A stretch of DNA of 64,000 nucleotides, from positions 124,001 to 188,000 of the forward strand of contig CALSLP010000006.1 of NCBI GenBank assembly GCA_943787225.1, read 5' to 3'. Below, in pieces: positions 8,983 to 17,703 of this stretch. The stretch is from an uncultured Alphaproteobacteria bacterium (GTDB lineage Bacteria > Pseudomonadota > Alphaproteobacteria > MPNO01 > UBA2964). Each line of letters begins with the position of its first letter. Within the stretch, counting starts at the first letter, position 1. The position numbers and the translations under genes are program-made. The notes below the pieces were generated by a model. The model ran no database searches, was not told where the DNA came from, and saw nothing but the letters and a program-made list of their open reading frames with translations.

Positions 8983-10575
8983 ATGACGACGTTGCCCGCC
9001 CCGGTCGCCCGCCGGCGTACCTTTGCGATTATTTCGCATCCTGACGCCGGCAAAACGACGCTCACTGAAAAGCTGCTGCTATTTGGCGGCGCCATTCAGC
9101 TTGCCGGCGCGGTTAAATCTCGTGGTGAACAACGCCGGGCGCATTCTGACTGGATGAAGGTAGAGCGTGAACGCGGCATTTCCGTCACGGCATCCGTTAT
9201 GACATTTGAATATGCCGAGAAGACCTTCAACCTGCTCGACACGCCGGGCCATGAAGACTTTTCGGAAGACACCTATCGGGTGCTGACCGCGGTCGATTCC
9301 GCCGTGATGGTGATCGATGCAGCGCGTGGTATTCAGGCGCAAACCCGTAAGCTGTTCGAGGTTTGCCGTCTCCGCGATATGCCAATCACCACCTTTATCA
9401 ACAAGATGGATCGCGAAGCGCAGGATCCGTTTGATTTGTTGGATGAGATCGAACAAACCCTGCAAATAGAAGTGACGCCAGCAGCCTGGCCAATCGGTAT
9501 GGGATCGCGGTTTCTGGGCTGCTACGACCTGCTCAATGACCAGCTCATTCTTATGGACAAGGCTGGCCGAGGTGAAAAACCGCATCAGACCGAAACCTGC
9601 AAGGGTCTCGATGACCCTAAGCTGGACGAATTGTTGCCTGCGGATGCCGTGGCTGAGCTACGCGAGCAGGTCGAGATGGTTCGCGGCTTGTGCCCCAAAT
9701 TTGATTTGGAAGCCTATCTCGAAGGTAATATGACGCCGGTCTTCTTCGGCAGCGCCATTAATTCGTTCGGCGTCGGCGAATTGCTCAAGGGCCTTGTGAC
9801 ACACGCCCCGCCACCGCGGCCGCAGCCCTCAATCGAGCGTGAGATCAAGCCGGATGAAAAGAAAGTCTCTGGCTTTGTCTTTAAGATTCAAGCGAATATG
9901 GATCCAAAGCACCGCGACCGCATCGCCTTTCTCCGATTGTGCTCGGGTCATTTCAAACGCGGCATGAAACTGCGTCACGTGCGAACCGATAAGCAAATCG
10001 CCTTGAATAATGCAGTGCTCTTTCTTGCCCGCGACCGAGAGCTGGCAGAGGAAGCCTGGGCTGGCGACATCATTGGTATTCCCAACCATGGAAATTTGCA
10101 TATCGGCGACGCCCTGACAGAGGGCGAAACGTTGCATTTCAAGGGAATCCCGAGCTTTGCCCCGGAACATTTGCAAGCCGCGCGTCCGGTTGATCCGATG
10201 AGAGCCAAACATCTCGGAAGAGCGCTTCAACAACTCGCTGAAGAAGGCGCCGCCGCCGTCTTTAAGCCGCGCGTCGGCTCAGACTGGATCGTGGGTGTTG
10301 TAGGTGTCCTCCAATTTGAGGTATTAGCTGACCGGATAAGGACGGAATACGACATTCCCGTACGTTTCGAACCGACCAGCCTCATTACCGCCCGTTGGGT
10401 GGATACAAAAGACGACATTCTTATGAAAAAATTCATCCGGGCAAACGAAGCTGCGCTGGCAGACGATCATAGGGGAGACCCTGTGTTCCTTGCCCGCAAT
10501 GCCTGGCATCTCGACCGCGCCGGAGACGACTGGCCGGATATCAATTTTTTAGCCACAAAGGAACAGGTGGCATAA
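8983..10575 (+). CDS. prfC: Peptide chain release factor 3
   Basis: This 530-residue translational GTPase matches RF3 in length and order. G1 is SHPDAGKTT at residues 19-27, followed by the RF3-specific KSRGEQRRAHSDWMKVERERGISV switch region, G3 DTPGHEDFSEDTYR, and G4 NKMDRE. RF3 recycles RF1/RF2 from the ribosome after peptide release. It is followed by typA after only four bases, so the two large translational GTPases are co-transcribed here. The protein ends with the usual lysine/alanine-poor tail. No anomaly was seen. Confidence 0.97.
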   Translation: MTTLPAPVARRRTFAIISHPDAGKTTLTEKLLLFGGAIQLAGAVKSRGEQRRAHSDWMKVERERGISVTASVMTFEYAEKTFNLLDTPGHEDFSEDTYRVLTAVDSAVMVIDAARGIQAQTRKLFEVCRLRDMPITTFINKMDREAQDPFDLLDEIEQTLQIEVTPAAWPIGMGSRFLGCYDLLNDQLILMDKAGRGEKPHQTETCKGLDDPKLDELLPADAVAELREQVEMVRGLCPKFDLEAYLEGNMTPVFFGSAINSFGVGELLKGLVTHAPPPRPQPSIEREIKPDEKKVSGFVFKIQANMDPKHRDRIAFLRLCSGHFKRGMKLRHVRTDKQIALNNAVLFLARDRELAEEAWAGDIIGIPNHGNLHIGDALTEGETLHFKGIPSFAPEHLQAARPVDPMRAKHLGRALQQLAEEGAAAVFKPRVGSDWIVGVVGVLQFEVLADRIRTEYDIPVRFEPTSLITARWVDTKDDILMKKFIRANEAALADDHRGDPVFLARNAWHLDRAGDDWPDINFLATKEQVA

Positions 10576-10579
10576 AGCC

Positions 10580-12427
10580 ATGACAGATAAAATAGACAAC
10601 CTTCGAAATATCGCCATCGTCGCCCATGTCGACCACGGCAAAACGACTATGGTCGATTGCATGCTGCGCCAAACCGGCGTCTATCGTGACAATCAGGCGA
10701 TGCAAGAGCAGGCCCTTGATACCGGCGACCTGGAACGTGAACGCGGCATCACCATTCTAGCCAAGTGTACTTCCGTCGAATGGGAAGGCCAGCGCATCAA
10801 TATCGTCGACACACCGGGCCATGCTGACTTTGGCGGTGAGGTCGAACGTGTCTTGTCTATGGTCGATGGCTGTCTGCTTCTCGTTGACGCCGCCGAAGGC
10901 CCGATGCCGCAAACAAAGTTCGTGCTGTCGAAGGTTCTGGCTCAGGGTCTCAAGCCTATTGTAATTATCAATAAGGTTGACCGGTCGGATGCCCGCGCGA
11001 ACGAGGTGCTCGACGAAATTTTTGACCTTTTTGCGGCCCTTGATGCCAATGAAGATCAACTCGATTTTCCTGTCCTCTATGGCTCCTCAAAGCAAGGCTG
11101 GCTTGCGGATGACCCGGAGGGTCCACAGGATTCGCTCGAACCTCTTTTCAAGCTAATTCTCGAACATGTCGCCTGTCCAGAAGTCGACCCGAATGGCCCC
11201 TTCAAGATGTTGGTGACGACACTTGAAGCAAACCCGTATCTTGGTCCTATTCTTTCGGGCCGCATCATGTCTGGCTCTATCGCCGCCAATGCCACAGCTA
11301 AAGCGATTTCCCAGGACGGACAGCTGATCGAACAAGCGCGGGTCACAAAGATACTGGCTTATCGCGGTCTCGAACGTGTTCCTCTTGATAGCGCTGAAGC
11401 TGGCGATATCGTCTCACTGGCTGGCTTTCAGAAAGCGACCGTCGCCAACACGATCTGTGACCTAAGCGTCAGTGAGGGTTTGGCCGCCAAGCCAATTGAT
11501 CCCCCAACTCTCGCGGTAACCTTCTCTGTCAATGACTCCCCATATGCGGGGCAAGAAGGCGACAAAGTTACCTCACGCATGATCCGCGACCGTTTGTTGC
11601 GGGAAGCCGAAGGCAATGTCGCGATCCAGGTCGCAGAAACTGCGGACGGCAATGGTTATGAAGTCTCAGGACGTGGTGAATTGCAACTCGGTGTGTTGAT
11701 CGAAACCATGCGCCGCGAAGGTTACGAGATGTCGATTAGCCGACCGCGCGTGGTTTACCGGACGGATCCTGACACGGGTGGCCGCATTGAACCGATCGAA
11801 GAGGTCGTGATTGATGTTGATGAAGAATATTCCGGCGTTGTCGTCGAAAAACTTTCTGCGCGACGCAGCGAGCTCGTCGAAATGCGCCCCTCAGGTGGCG
11901 GCAAACAGCGGCTGGTTTTTCACGCCCCTTCACGGGCCCTGATCGGCTATCACGGTGAGTTTCTGACCGATACCCGCGGTACAGGTGTCATGAACCGGGT
12001 ATTCCATGCCTACGAACCTGACCGTGGTGCCATCGAAGGCCGCCGCCAGGGCGTCATCATCTCGACATTAAAAGGCAATGCCATTGCTTATGCCTTATGG
12101 AATCTTGAGGAACGTGGCCCGCTATTTATTGGCCCCGGTGAAAAAGTTTATTGCGGCATGCTCATTGGCGAACACAACAAGGGGCAGGACATCGAAGCCA
12201 ATCCCCTAAAAGCCAAGCAGCTGACCAATGTTCGGGCCTCCGGCACCGACGATGCAATCGTGTTAACGCCGCCGGTTAAACTTACCCTGGAGCGTTCTAT
12301 CGCCTATATCGGTGATGACGAATTGGTTGAAGTCACACCGCAATCCATTCGACTCCGTAAGCGCTATCTAGACCCCAACGATCGCAAACGCGAAGCGCGC
12401 AAGGGTAAAGCAGCAGCAGAAGCCTAG
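10580..12427 (+). CDS. typA: TypA/BipA ribosome-associated GTPase
   Basis: A 615-residue protein of the normal TypA length. It has the G1 motif HVDHGKTT at residues 16-23, LERERGITI in switch I, G3 [16 protein letters not shown]4 NKVDR, and the C-terminal TypA-specific block ([19 protein letters not shown], then [16 protein letters not shown]). TypA assists 50S assembly and translation under stress, such as cold. It starts four bases after prfC. The C-terminus is a basic, alanine-rich tail ([13 protein letters not shown]). Confidence 0.97.
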   Translation: MTDKIDNLRNIAIVAHVDHGKTTMVDCMLRQTGVYRDNQAMQEQALDTGDLERERGITILAKCTSVEWEGQRINIVDTPGHADFGGEVERVLSMVDGCLLLVDAAEGPMPQTKFVLSKVLAQGLKPIVIINKVDRSDARANEVLDEIFDLFAALDANEDQLDFPVLYGSSKQGWLADDPEGPQDSLEPLFKLILEHVACPEVDPNGPFKMLVTTLEANPYLGPILSGRIMSGSIAANATAKAISQDGQLIEQARVTKILAYRGLERVPLDSAEAGDIVSLAGFQKATVANTICDLSVSEGLAAKPIDPPTLAVTFSVNDSPYAGQEGDKVTSRMIRDRLLREAEGNVAIQVAETADGNGYEVSGRGELQLGVLIETMRREGYEMSISRPRVVYRTDPDTGGRIEPIEEVVIDVDEEYSGVVVEKLSARRSELVEMRPSGGGKQRLVFHAPSRALIGYHGEFLTDTRGTGVMNRVFHAYEPDRGAIEGRRQGVIISTLKGNAIAYALWNLEERGPLFIGPGEKVYCGMLIGEHNKGQDIEANPLKAKQLTNVRASGTDDAIVLTPPVKLTLERSIAYIGDDELVEVTPQSIRLRKRYLDPNDRKREARKGKAAAEA

Positions 12428-12498
12428 TTATTCGTTCGCCCTAAGCCTATTTCAAACGGTAGGTTATAGGGGCAACCGAAGTATTTAGGAGAGGTTCT

Positions 12499-12894
12499 AT
12501 GGAAACCATTGCTTACCCTGGCGGCGTCACGCTATTGGCTCTGCTGCTTTATCTTCTCACAATGATGAATGTCGGCCGTAACCGCGTAAAACACAGCATC
12601 GAAGCCCCAGCGACAACAGGGAATATAGATTTTGAATGCGCCTATCGTGCTCAGATGAACACGCTGGAGCATATGGTTTTCTTTCTGCCGTCGATGTGGC
12701 TGTTCGCCTACACAATGTCAGCAGAATGGGCTTGTTGGATAGGTTTGATGTGGGTGGCCGGACGCATTCAATACGCGATTGGGTATATCACCGACCCCAA
12801 AAAGCGCGCCCCTGGCGTCATCATAGGCATGATCGCACAAGTCACTCTGTTCATCGGTGCCGCAATTGGCATTAGCAAATTATTATTGGGTTAA
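12499..12894 (+). CDS. MAPEG family membrane protein
   Basis: A 131-residue integral membrane protein with four hydrophobic helices. The middle segment (FECAYRAQMNTLEHMVFFLPSM) carries the MAPEG signature E-R-x-x-x-N-x-x-E in the form YRAQMNTLEH. MAPEG proteins include microsomal glutathione transferases and eicosanoid enzymes; bacterial members are mostly uncharacterised and are thought to handle lipophilic electrophiles with glutathione. A strong AGGAGAGG lies six bases before the ATG. It converges on the DksA-like gene, with six bases between stops. Confidence 0.85.
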   Translation: METIAYPGGVTLLALLLYLLTMMNVGRNRVKHSIEAPATTGNIDFECAYRAQMNTLEHMVFFLPSMWLFAYTMSAEWACWIGLMWVAGRIQYAIGYITDPKKRAPGVIIGMIAQVTLFIGAAIGISKLLLG

Positions 12895-12900
12895 GCCAGC

Positions 12901-13254
12901 CTAGCTGGCCTTCTGGGCGCAGGAGATACACAGCGGTGTCGCTGGATCATTTTCCAGTCGTTTGATGGCAATTGGCTCATCGCACGCCGTGCAATAACCG
13001 AAATCGTCGTTTTCCAAGCGATCCAAAGCGGAAGCAATTCGGTGCAGCTCTTTGTCACGACGACGACCTGTTTCATCTTCCATCGCTTGCTGCTGCATCG
13101 CATCCATGCGGGAAAGCCGACCAACCCGCTGCTGATCAAGCTCGGTATCTGTCCTGGTTTCTTCACCAACATCAATCAACGTCAACAATTCCTCTCGTCG
13201 GGCAACGAGAAGGTTTTTCATCTTTTTACGATCAACACTGGGAGCCTTGCTCAT
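12901..13254 (-). CDS. DksA/TraR-type zinc-finger protein
   Basis: A 117-residue protein with a coiled-coil N-terminal half (KKMKNLLVARREELLTLIDVG) and a C-terminal four-cysteine zinc finger: YCTACDEPIAIKRLENDP, then CISC. This is the C4 form of the TraR/DksA family. Such proteins bind the RNA polymerase secondary channel and tune transcription, often with ppGpp. It is shorter than E. coli DksA, so it may be a TraR-like or DksA2-like regulator and not the main DksA. The acidic tip residues expected between the helices (DxxxDxA) cannot be seen clearly. Confidence 0.82.
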   Translation of the reverse strand: MSKAPSVDRKKMKNLLVARREELLTLIDVGEETRTDTELDQQRVGRLSRMDAMQQQAMEDETGRRRDKELHRIASALDRLENDDFGYCTACDEPIAIKRLENDPATPLCISCAQKAS

Positions 13255-13483
13255 CGGCCATTATCCCTATTCAAAGAACGGACTTTATCTTAACTGCTTC
13301 TCGCCAAAGAGTGGCATGAAAAAACACTGTTTGAACCCCGGTGCCGTAGTTTCCAAAACCACGAAAACCACAAGGCCCGCAGTGCAGTTTCCTTGAAAAT
13401 TACAATTCCCACTCTGCGTAAAAATCTATTCCGCATAATTTAATGAGGATTGTGAAAATACGACGAAATAAGTACCATGCGAC

Positions 13484-13529
13484 AAAATATAGACTGGGGA
13501 GGAAATAAAATATAGACTGGGGAGGAAAT
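13484..13529. repeat. 23-base perfect tandem duplication
   Basis: Positions 13484-13506 and 13507-13529 are identical 23-base units beginning aaaatatagactgg and ending ggaggaaat. The copies touch with no spacer. The unit contains a purine run (ggggaggaaat) that looks like a strong ribosome-binding sequence, but no ORF follows it. It may be a recent slippage duplication or a doubled protein-binding site upstream of the sensor-MFS operon. Confidence 0.9.
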
Positions 13530-13576
13530 ACTGTGGGGTATTTCCAGTTGTTAGTAATGGGTTGCCGTCTTTCTGA

Positions 13577-13606
13577 TTGATTTCTTTATATTGATTTCTT
13601 TATGAT
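13577..13606 (+). promoter_or_regulatory. Candidate sigma-70 promoter made by a 14-base tandem duplication
   Basis: Positions 13577-13590 and 13591-13604 are a tandem 14-base duplication (ttgatttctttata / ttgatttctttatg). TTGATT at 13577-13582 and TATGAT at 13601-13606 are spaced by 18 bases, a workable -35/-10 pair for the operon that starts at 13684. The second TTGATT is too close to the -10 element to serve. Without the duplication the spacing would be only 4 bases, so the duplication may have created the promoter. This is inference from motif spacing only. Confidence 0.4.
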
Positions 13607-13683
13607 GAATAAAGCGCAGGCGAATTTTTAATGCTGCGCCGAAACACGGCATCGTACCATTGATTGCGCGAATAGGGGCTTAA

Positions 13684-14466
13684 ATGAATATTACTTCGAA
13701 GATGACGGTTTACACCGTTTTTGTATTAGCAATGGTTTTCAGCCTCTTGCTGATGATGAACTATTTCAAGTTCCAAAATATCTTGAGCAATGTCACAAGC
13801 TCCCGTCTGGCTGTCGTTAATCAGACGCTTGAAGATTCGATCAGTAATGCTGTCAACCTGGGGCTTGCTCTGGACGAAATTCAGAGCGCTCAGTCGATAA
13901 TTGATCGTGCGAAAAAGTCAGATAAAGCCATTCAAAGCATTGATGTCTTTGATGCCAACGGCCAAGTGTTGTTTTCCACACGTGATGGCGGAAATAAAAG
14001 CAAGATTGCAGCAGGCGTTCTTGACAAGTTAATCAAGGTCAAACCAGCCAATAGCGTGACCAACGAATGGAACAACACTACGGGCGAAGCATTTGTCGTC
14101 GGCGTTACGCTCTATAACAGTTTCGATCGCGCCATAGGCGGTATCGTCCTGAACTACGACAAATCGCAATATAACGGCCAAGTCGCCGCTATGCTTAAAG
14201 AGCTCGCAACTGCGACCGGACTTGTTTTGCTCGGGGCCGCAATTCTTGCCTTCATAGGCATTGGCTTTGGATTTCGTGAACTCAGCCGCTCATACGCTGC
14301 CATGGAAGCTGCCTTGGCAAACGTACGCGATGGGAAAACCTCTGCGGCTGCGGAATCCGATACCGGTTCTTTTGACTACAAGCTGCAAACGATTGCCGGG
14401 AACGTGTACGAAGCATACAGCCTGATTGATCAATCAGGCGCTTCAGCTTCAAAATCCACAAAGTAA
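13684..14466 (+). CDS. Two-TM membrane protein with a periplasmic Cache-like sensor domain
   Basis: A 260-residue protein. TM1 is at about residues 8-27, a periplasmic region of about 145 residues follows, TM2 is at about 176-196, and a short cytoplasmic tail of about 60 residues ends the protein. The periplasmic part contains IQSIDVFDANGQVLFSTRDG, the strand-turn-strand pattern of PAS/Cache sensors, and AIGGIVLNYD near its end. There is no kinase, cyclase or MA domain, so signal output must go through partners. The neighbouring MFS fusion carries a related sensor (YLAVTDKTGEILFKTG), so this looks like a stand-alone copy of that module. It is the first gene of the operon. Confidence 0.7.
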   Translation: MNITSKMTVYTVFVLAMVFSLLLMMNYFKFQNILSNVTSSRLAVVNQTLEDSISNAVNLGLALDEIQSAQSIIDRAKKSDKAIQSIDVFDANGQVLFSTRDGGNKSKIAAGVLDKLIKVKPANSVTNEWNNTTGEAFVVGVTLYNSFDRAIGGIVLNYDKSQYNGQVAAMLKELATATGLVLLGAAILAFIGIGFGFRELSRSYAAMEAALANVRDGKTSAAAESDTGSFDYKLQTIAGNVYEAYSLIDQSGASASKSTK

Positions 14467-14487
14467 TTTCGAGAAAGAGTCTGAATA

Positions 14488-16572
14488 ATGGCTACTGCGA
14501 TAAAAACCGAAGTAGACGTCACCGCAGCAACAAAAAAGCGGTTGTTCGTACTAATCAGTATCATATTGGTGATGGCGACGGTGCTGCTGTCTTACCACGC
14601 ACTGACCCGTTTTGAGCATTCCTTAACGCCGGAACTAAGCAAAAAAGCGGCGGAGATCGGGCAAACGGTTAATCGTGATATCACCCGTACGGTAGGGTAT
14701 GGCATCCCGTTTAAGAACATGGTCAACGTCGAAGGCTACTTGAAGTCCGTTCTGGCGCGTTATAGCGAACTCACCTACCTCGCCGTCACGGACAAAACCG
14801 GCGAAATTCTCTTTAAGACCGGGAACGTTGGAAACGCAGAAACCAATCACTTTAAATCAGCAGCCGCGCTTGCCGTTGTAAAAAGCAAATCAACCAACGC
14901 CCAAAGAAATCTGGAGACAACACACGATCTTTCGATCCGTCTTTCAGCGGGAGAGACCGCGCTCGGCGTTCTCCATATCGGCGTCGATAAAAACTTCATT
15001 CAACGCCAGCTAGACGATATTTTCTATGATTTGCTTATCATTTTGATCGTCGCTCTTCTTGTCGCCATTGAAATTACATTGGCGCTTATCACGTTCTACG
15101 TCACAGGCCCACTGGACCGCTTGAATCGCCTGATGGCTTTATATGAAAAGGGCGATTTCAGCCAATTCATCGTTTATACAGGCAAGGATGCTATCGGCAG
15201 CGTTGCCGATTACCTGACATCATCCACCCAAAGGTTGAATGAGAAATATCAATCGGTGACGCAATCTGTTCGCGATGCAACGGCCCCACAGCGCGCGAAA
15301 ATCGAAGAAATTGGCCAAAAATACAAACTCGGAAACCTGTCGAAATTCTTCGAAGGTGGCATCGTTGATGCCCGAATTCCGTTGTTCATCTTCTCGTTTG
15401 CAGAAGAGCTGCAAAAATCATTTATGCCGCTCTTCGTCAACGAGGTGTACACCCCTGTTCCCTATCTCACAAAAGAAGTGGTGATCGGTCTTCCCATCGC
15501 AATCTTCATGGGAATAATTGCTTTAGCAACGCCTTTTGCCGGTGGTTGGGCAGACAAATACGGCAGCAGAAGGATTTTTGTGGCTGGATTAATTCCAGCG
15601 GTTGCCGGTTACATCGGCTGCGCCCTTGCGACAACTATCTATGAAGTTGCGATCTGGCGCGGTCTGACTGGCCTTGGCTACGCCATGATCACAATTTCCT
15701 GCCAGGGATATATTGCCGCCATTATCACCCGCGAAAATCGGGCTCAAGGTATGGCCGTCTTTGTCGGCGTCCTGATGAGTGCCTCGATGTGCGGAACGGC
15801 AATCGGTGGCATTCTCGCTGATCGTATCGGCTTCCGCCTGGTCTTTGCACTGGCAGCAATCTTTGCCCTGGTCGCCGGATTTATCGCCTATCGCATGATG
15901 GTCGCAGACGAAAGAACCGTCTTACCTGCGGCTAAACAGGGAGGAACATTCAAAAAGATCCTCTCCTTGAGAAAGAACCTCCGGTTTGTCGCCGTCGTTT
16001 TCCTGGCTGCTATTCCGGCAAAGATCATCCTGACCGGGTTCCTGTACTTCCTTCTGCCGCTCTACATGGTCACCCTCGGCTCAACGCCGGCGGAAATTGG
16101 CCGCGTGATGATGATATATCCGATCATTATCATTGCCCTTGGTCCAGCGGCCTCATGGACTGCTGACAAGCTCGGCAACATGATGTGGATGCTCGTTGTC
16201 GGCTGCTTTATTTCAGGGATCGGGCTTGTCGCCTTCCATGAACTAAACTCGATATGGGGCGTGGTTCTGATGGTGGTTATTATGGGATCGGCCCACGCCT
16301 TTACGAAAGCACCTCAAATCGCCTTTGTCATGGAGCTTTGCGAAGAGGATATGGAACGCATTGGCCGCACAACCGTCCTCGGCCTGCTCCGGACCATGGA
16401 AAGAATTGGCAGTGTCCTTGGACCGATCATCGCCGCCACCTTCGTTACTCTTTACGGCTATGAAAAAGCCATTGCGGGTACCGGCGCTGTCGTCTCGGCA
16501 TCGGCCATTCTCTTCCTGATCATTTTCTTGATTACGGCGAAAAGTGTCGCCTCAAAAGCTGAAGGAAAGTAG
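14488..16572 (+). CDS. Sensor-HAMP-MFS fusion transporter
   Basis: This 694-residue protein has an unusual build. TM1 is at about 18-37; a periplasmic Cache-like domain at about 38-178 includes LTYLAVTDKTGEILFKTG; TM2 is at about 180-204; a HAMP-like segment at about 204-255 begins VTGPLDRLNRLMALYEKGDF; a charged linker follows to about 295; and a full MFS-type permease fills the rest. The permease has the MFS signature loop GGWADKYGSRR and a second-half equivalent (AASWTADKLGN). HAMP domains normally pass signals to kinases or methyl-accepting domains, so attachment to a permease suggests a transporter gated or tuned by a periplasmic ligand. It starts 21 bases after the stand-alone sensor and is followed after 3 bases by a binding protein. 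Substrate and direction are unknown. Confidence 0.82.
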   Translation: MATAIKTEVDVTAATKKRLFVLISIILVMATVLLSYHALTRFEHSLTPELSKKAAEIGQTVNRDITRTVGYGIPFKNMVNVEGYLKSVLARYSELTYLAVTDKTGEILFKTGNVGNAETNHFKSAAALAVVKSKSTNAQRNLETTHDLSIRLSAGETALGVLHIGVDKNFIQRQLDDIFYDLLIILIVALLVAIEITLALITFYVTGPLDRLNRLMALYEKGDFSQFIVYTGKDAIGSVADYLTSSTQRLNEKYQSVTQSVRDATAPQRAKIEEIGQKYKLGNLSKFFEGGIVDARIPLFIFSFAEELQKSFMPLFVNEVYTPVPYLTKEVVIGLPIAIFMGIIALATPFAGGWADKYGSRRIFVAGLIPAVAGYIGCALATTIYEVAIWRGLTGLGYAMITISCQGYIAAIITRENRAQGMAVFVGVLMSASMCGTAIGGILADRIGFRLVFALAAIFALVAGFIAYRMMVADERTVLPAAKQGGTFKKILSLRKNLRFVAVVFLAAIPAKIILTGFLYFLLPLYMVTLGSTPAEIGRVMMIYPIIIIALGPAASWTADKLGNMMWMLVVGCFISGIGLVAFHELNSIWGVVLMVVIMGSAHAFTKAPQIAFVMELCEEDMERIGRTTVLGLLRTMERIGSVLGPIIAATFVTLYGYEKAIAGTGAVVSASAILFLIIFLITAKSVASKAEGK

Positions 16573-16575
16573 ACA

Positions 16576-17598
16576 ATGACTAACCGTCTAACAAAAATCG
16601 TGATTTGTGGGCTATTCGCCGCCCTTCTCCTTCCAACCGCTGCGTCCGCTGCGGATAAACCTTTCCACATTTTTATGGTCGTTTGGCGCGGTTGCGAAGA
16701 CGCCTGCAAAGGCTTCCAGACCTACTTCAAAGAAAACAAAATTCCAGTCAAATTTACGGTCAGAGATGCTGGTCGTGACAAGAAGACTCTCCCTGGCTTT
16801 GTTACCGAAGCCAAGGCGGTCAAAGCTGATCTCGTCGTCACCTGGGGCACCAGCGTAACGCGCGCTGTCCTGGGGCCCTATGACAAGACCGACCCCGCAA
16901 AACATATTACAAAAATTCCCGCTGTTTTCATGATCGTTGCTGATCCAATCGGCGCGAAAATTGTGCCGAACTACGAGTCCTCGGGACGTGATAATATTAC
17001 AGGAACCCGAAACCGCGCCCCGGCGACCGTTCAGATGAAGGCATTGCAGTCCTATCGCAAGTTCAAGCGCCTCGGGATGATTTACAACACAAACGAGCTG
17101 AATGCTGTTCTAAGTGTCAAAGCAATGCGCAAGATTGCTAAGAAAATGGGATTTGAGTTGGTGGTCGAAGAATTACCCCTCGAAGCGAATGGCAAACCCT
17201 CACCAGATTCTATTGAACCTACCGTTGCCAAGCTCGCCAAACGCGGTATCGATTTTCTCTATGTCGGATCAAGCTCGTTCCTCTCGAAATACAGAAAGCC
17301 TTTCACTAAAATAGCGCTCGACCACAAGCTGGCGGTAACTGCCGGTACCGAGGTTCTGGTCACCAAGGGGAGTGGTTTACTGGCAATCGCCAGCCGGTAT
17401 TACAATGTCGGTCAGCTCGCAGCCTTCCAGGCCAAAAGGGTTCTGGTTGATAAAATTCCTCCCAGTAAAATTAAAATTCGTCGGCTGCGTCGTTTTTCCT
17501 ACATCATCAATATGGAAACGGCACGGCAGCTTAAAATGTTCCCGCCCCTGGACTTGCTGCGCTACGCGGAAGTCATTAATGGTAAGCCTGGGAGCTAG
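16576..17598 (+). CDS. Orphan ABC-type substrate-binding protein (COG2984/TrpX-like family)
   Basis: A 340-residue secreted protein with a Sec signal peptide ending near ALLLPTAASAAD. The body fits the 'ABC transporter substrate binding protein' family that resembles TrpX: FHIFMVVWRGCEDACKGF, then LVVTWGTSVTRAVLG, IPAVFMIVADPIGA, and YNVGQLAAFQAKRVL. No ABC permease or ATPase gene lies nearby. It starts 3 bases after the MFS fusion, so it may deliver ligand to that protein's periplasmic sensor or permease. Confidence 0.8.
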   Translation: MTNRLTKIVICGLFAALLLPTAASAADKPFHIFMVVWRGCEDACKGFQTYFKENKIPVKFTVRDAGRDKKTLPGFVTEAKAVKADLVVTWGTSVTRAVLGPYDKTDPAKHITKIPAVFMIVADPIGAKIVPNYESSGRDNITGTRNRAPATVQMKALQSYRKFKRLGMIYNTNELNAVLSVKAMRKIAKKMGFELVVEELPLEANGKPSPDSIEPTVAKLAKRGIDFLYVGSSSFLSKYRKPFTKIALDHKLAVTAGTEVLVTKGSGLLAIASRYYNVGQLAAFQAKRVLVDKIPPSKIKIRRLRRFSYIINMETARQLKMFPPLDLLRYAEVINGKPGS

Positions 17599-17703
17599 AG
17601 AATTCTTCACTTGGCTAGTAATCGCCAGAGCACATATATTAGTTAAAAATTTGGGGTCAGGTTGGCGGACCGTATGGTCTATTTCAGGTTAAAGGATTTT
17701 GGA

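Larger units (their letters stand above)
13255..13683. other. 429-base intergenic region with two tandem duplications
   Basis: This AT-richer gap separates the DksA-like gene (leftward) from the sensor-MFS operon (rightward), so it should hold promoters for both. It contains two separate perfect or near-perfect tandem duplications of 23 and 14 bases, listed as their own features. I see no convincing ORF or stable RNA gene in it. Confidence 0.6.

Noticed and set aside
17662-17703. Longer TTG start for the TAXI receptor
   Set aside because: It would put 14 residues before the signal peptide; the GTG at 17704 has a proper ribosome-binding site.
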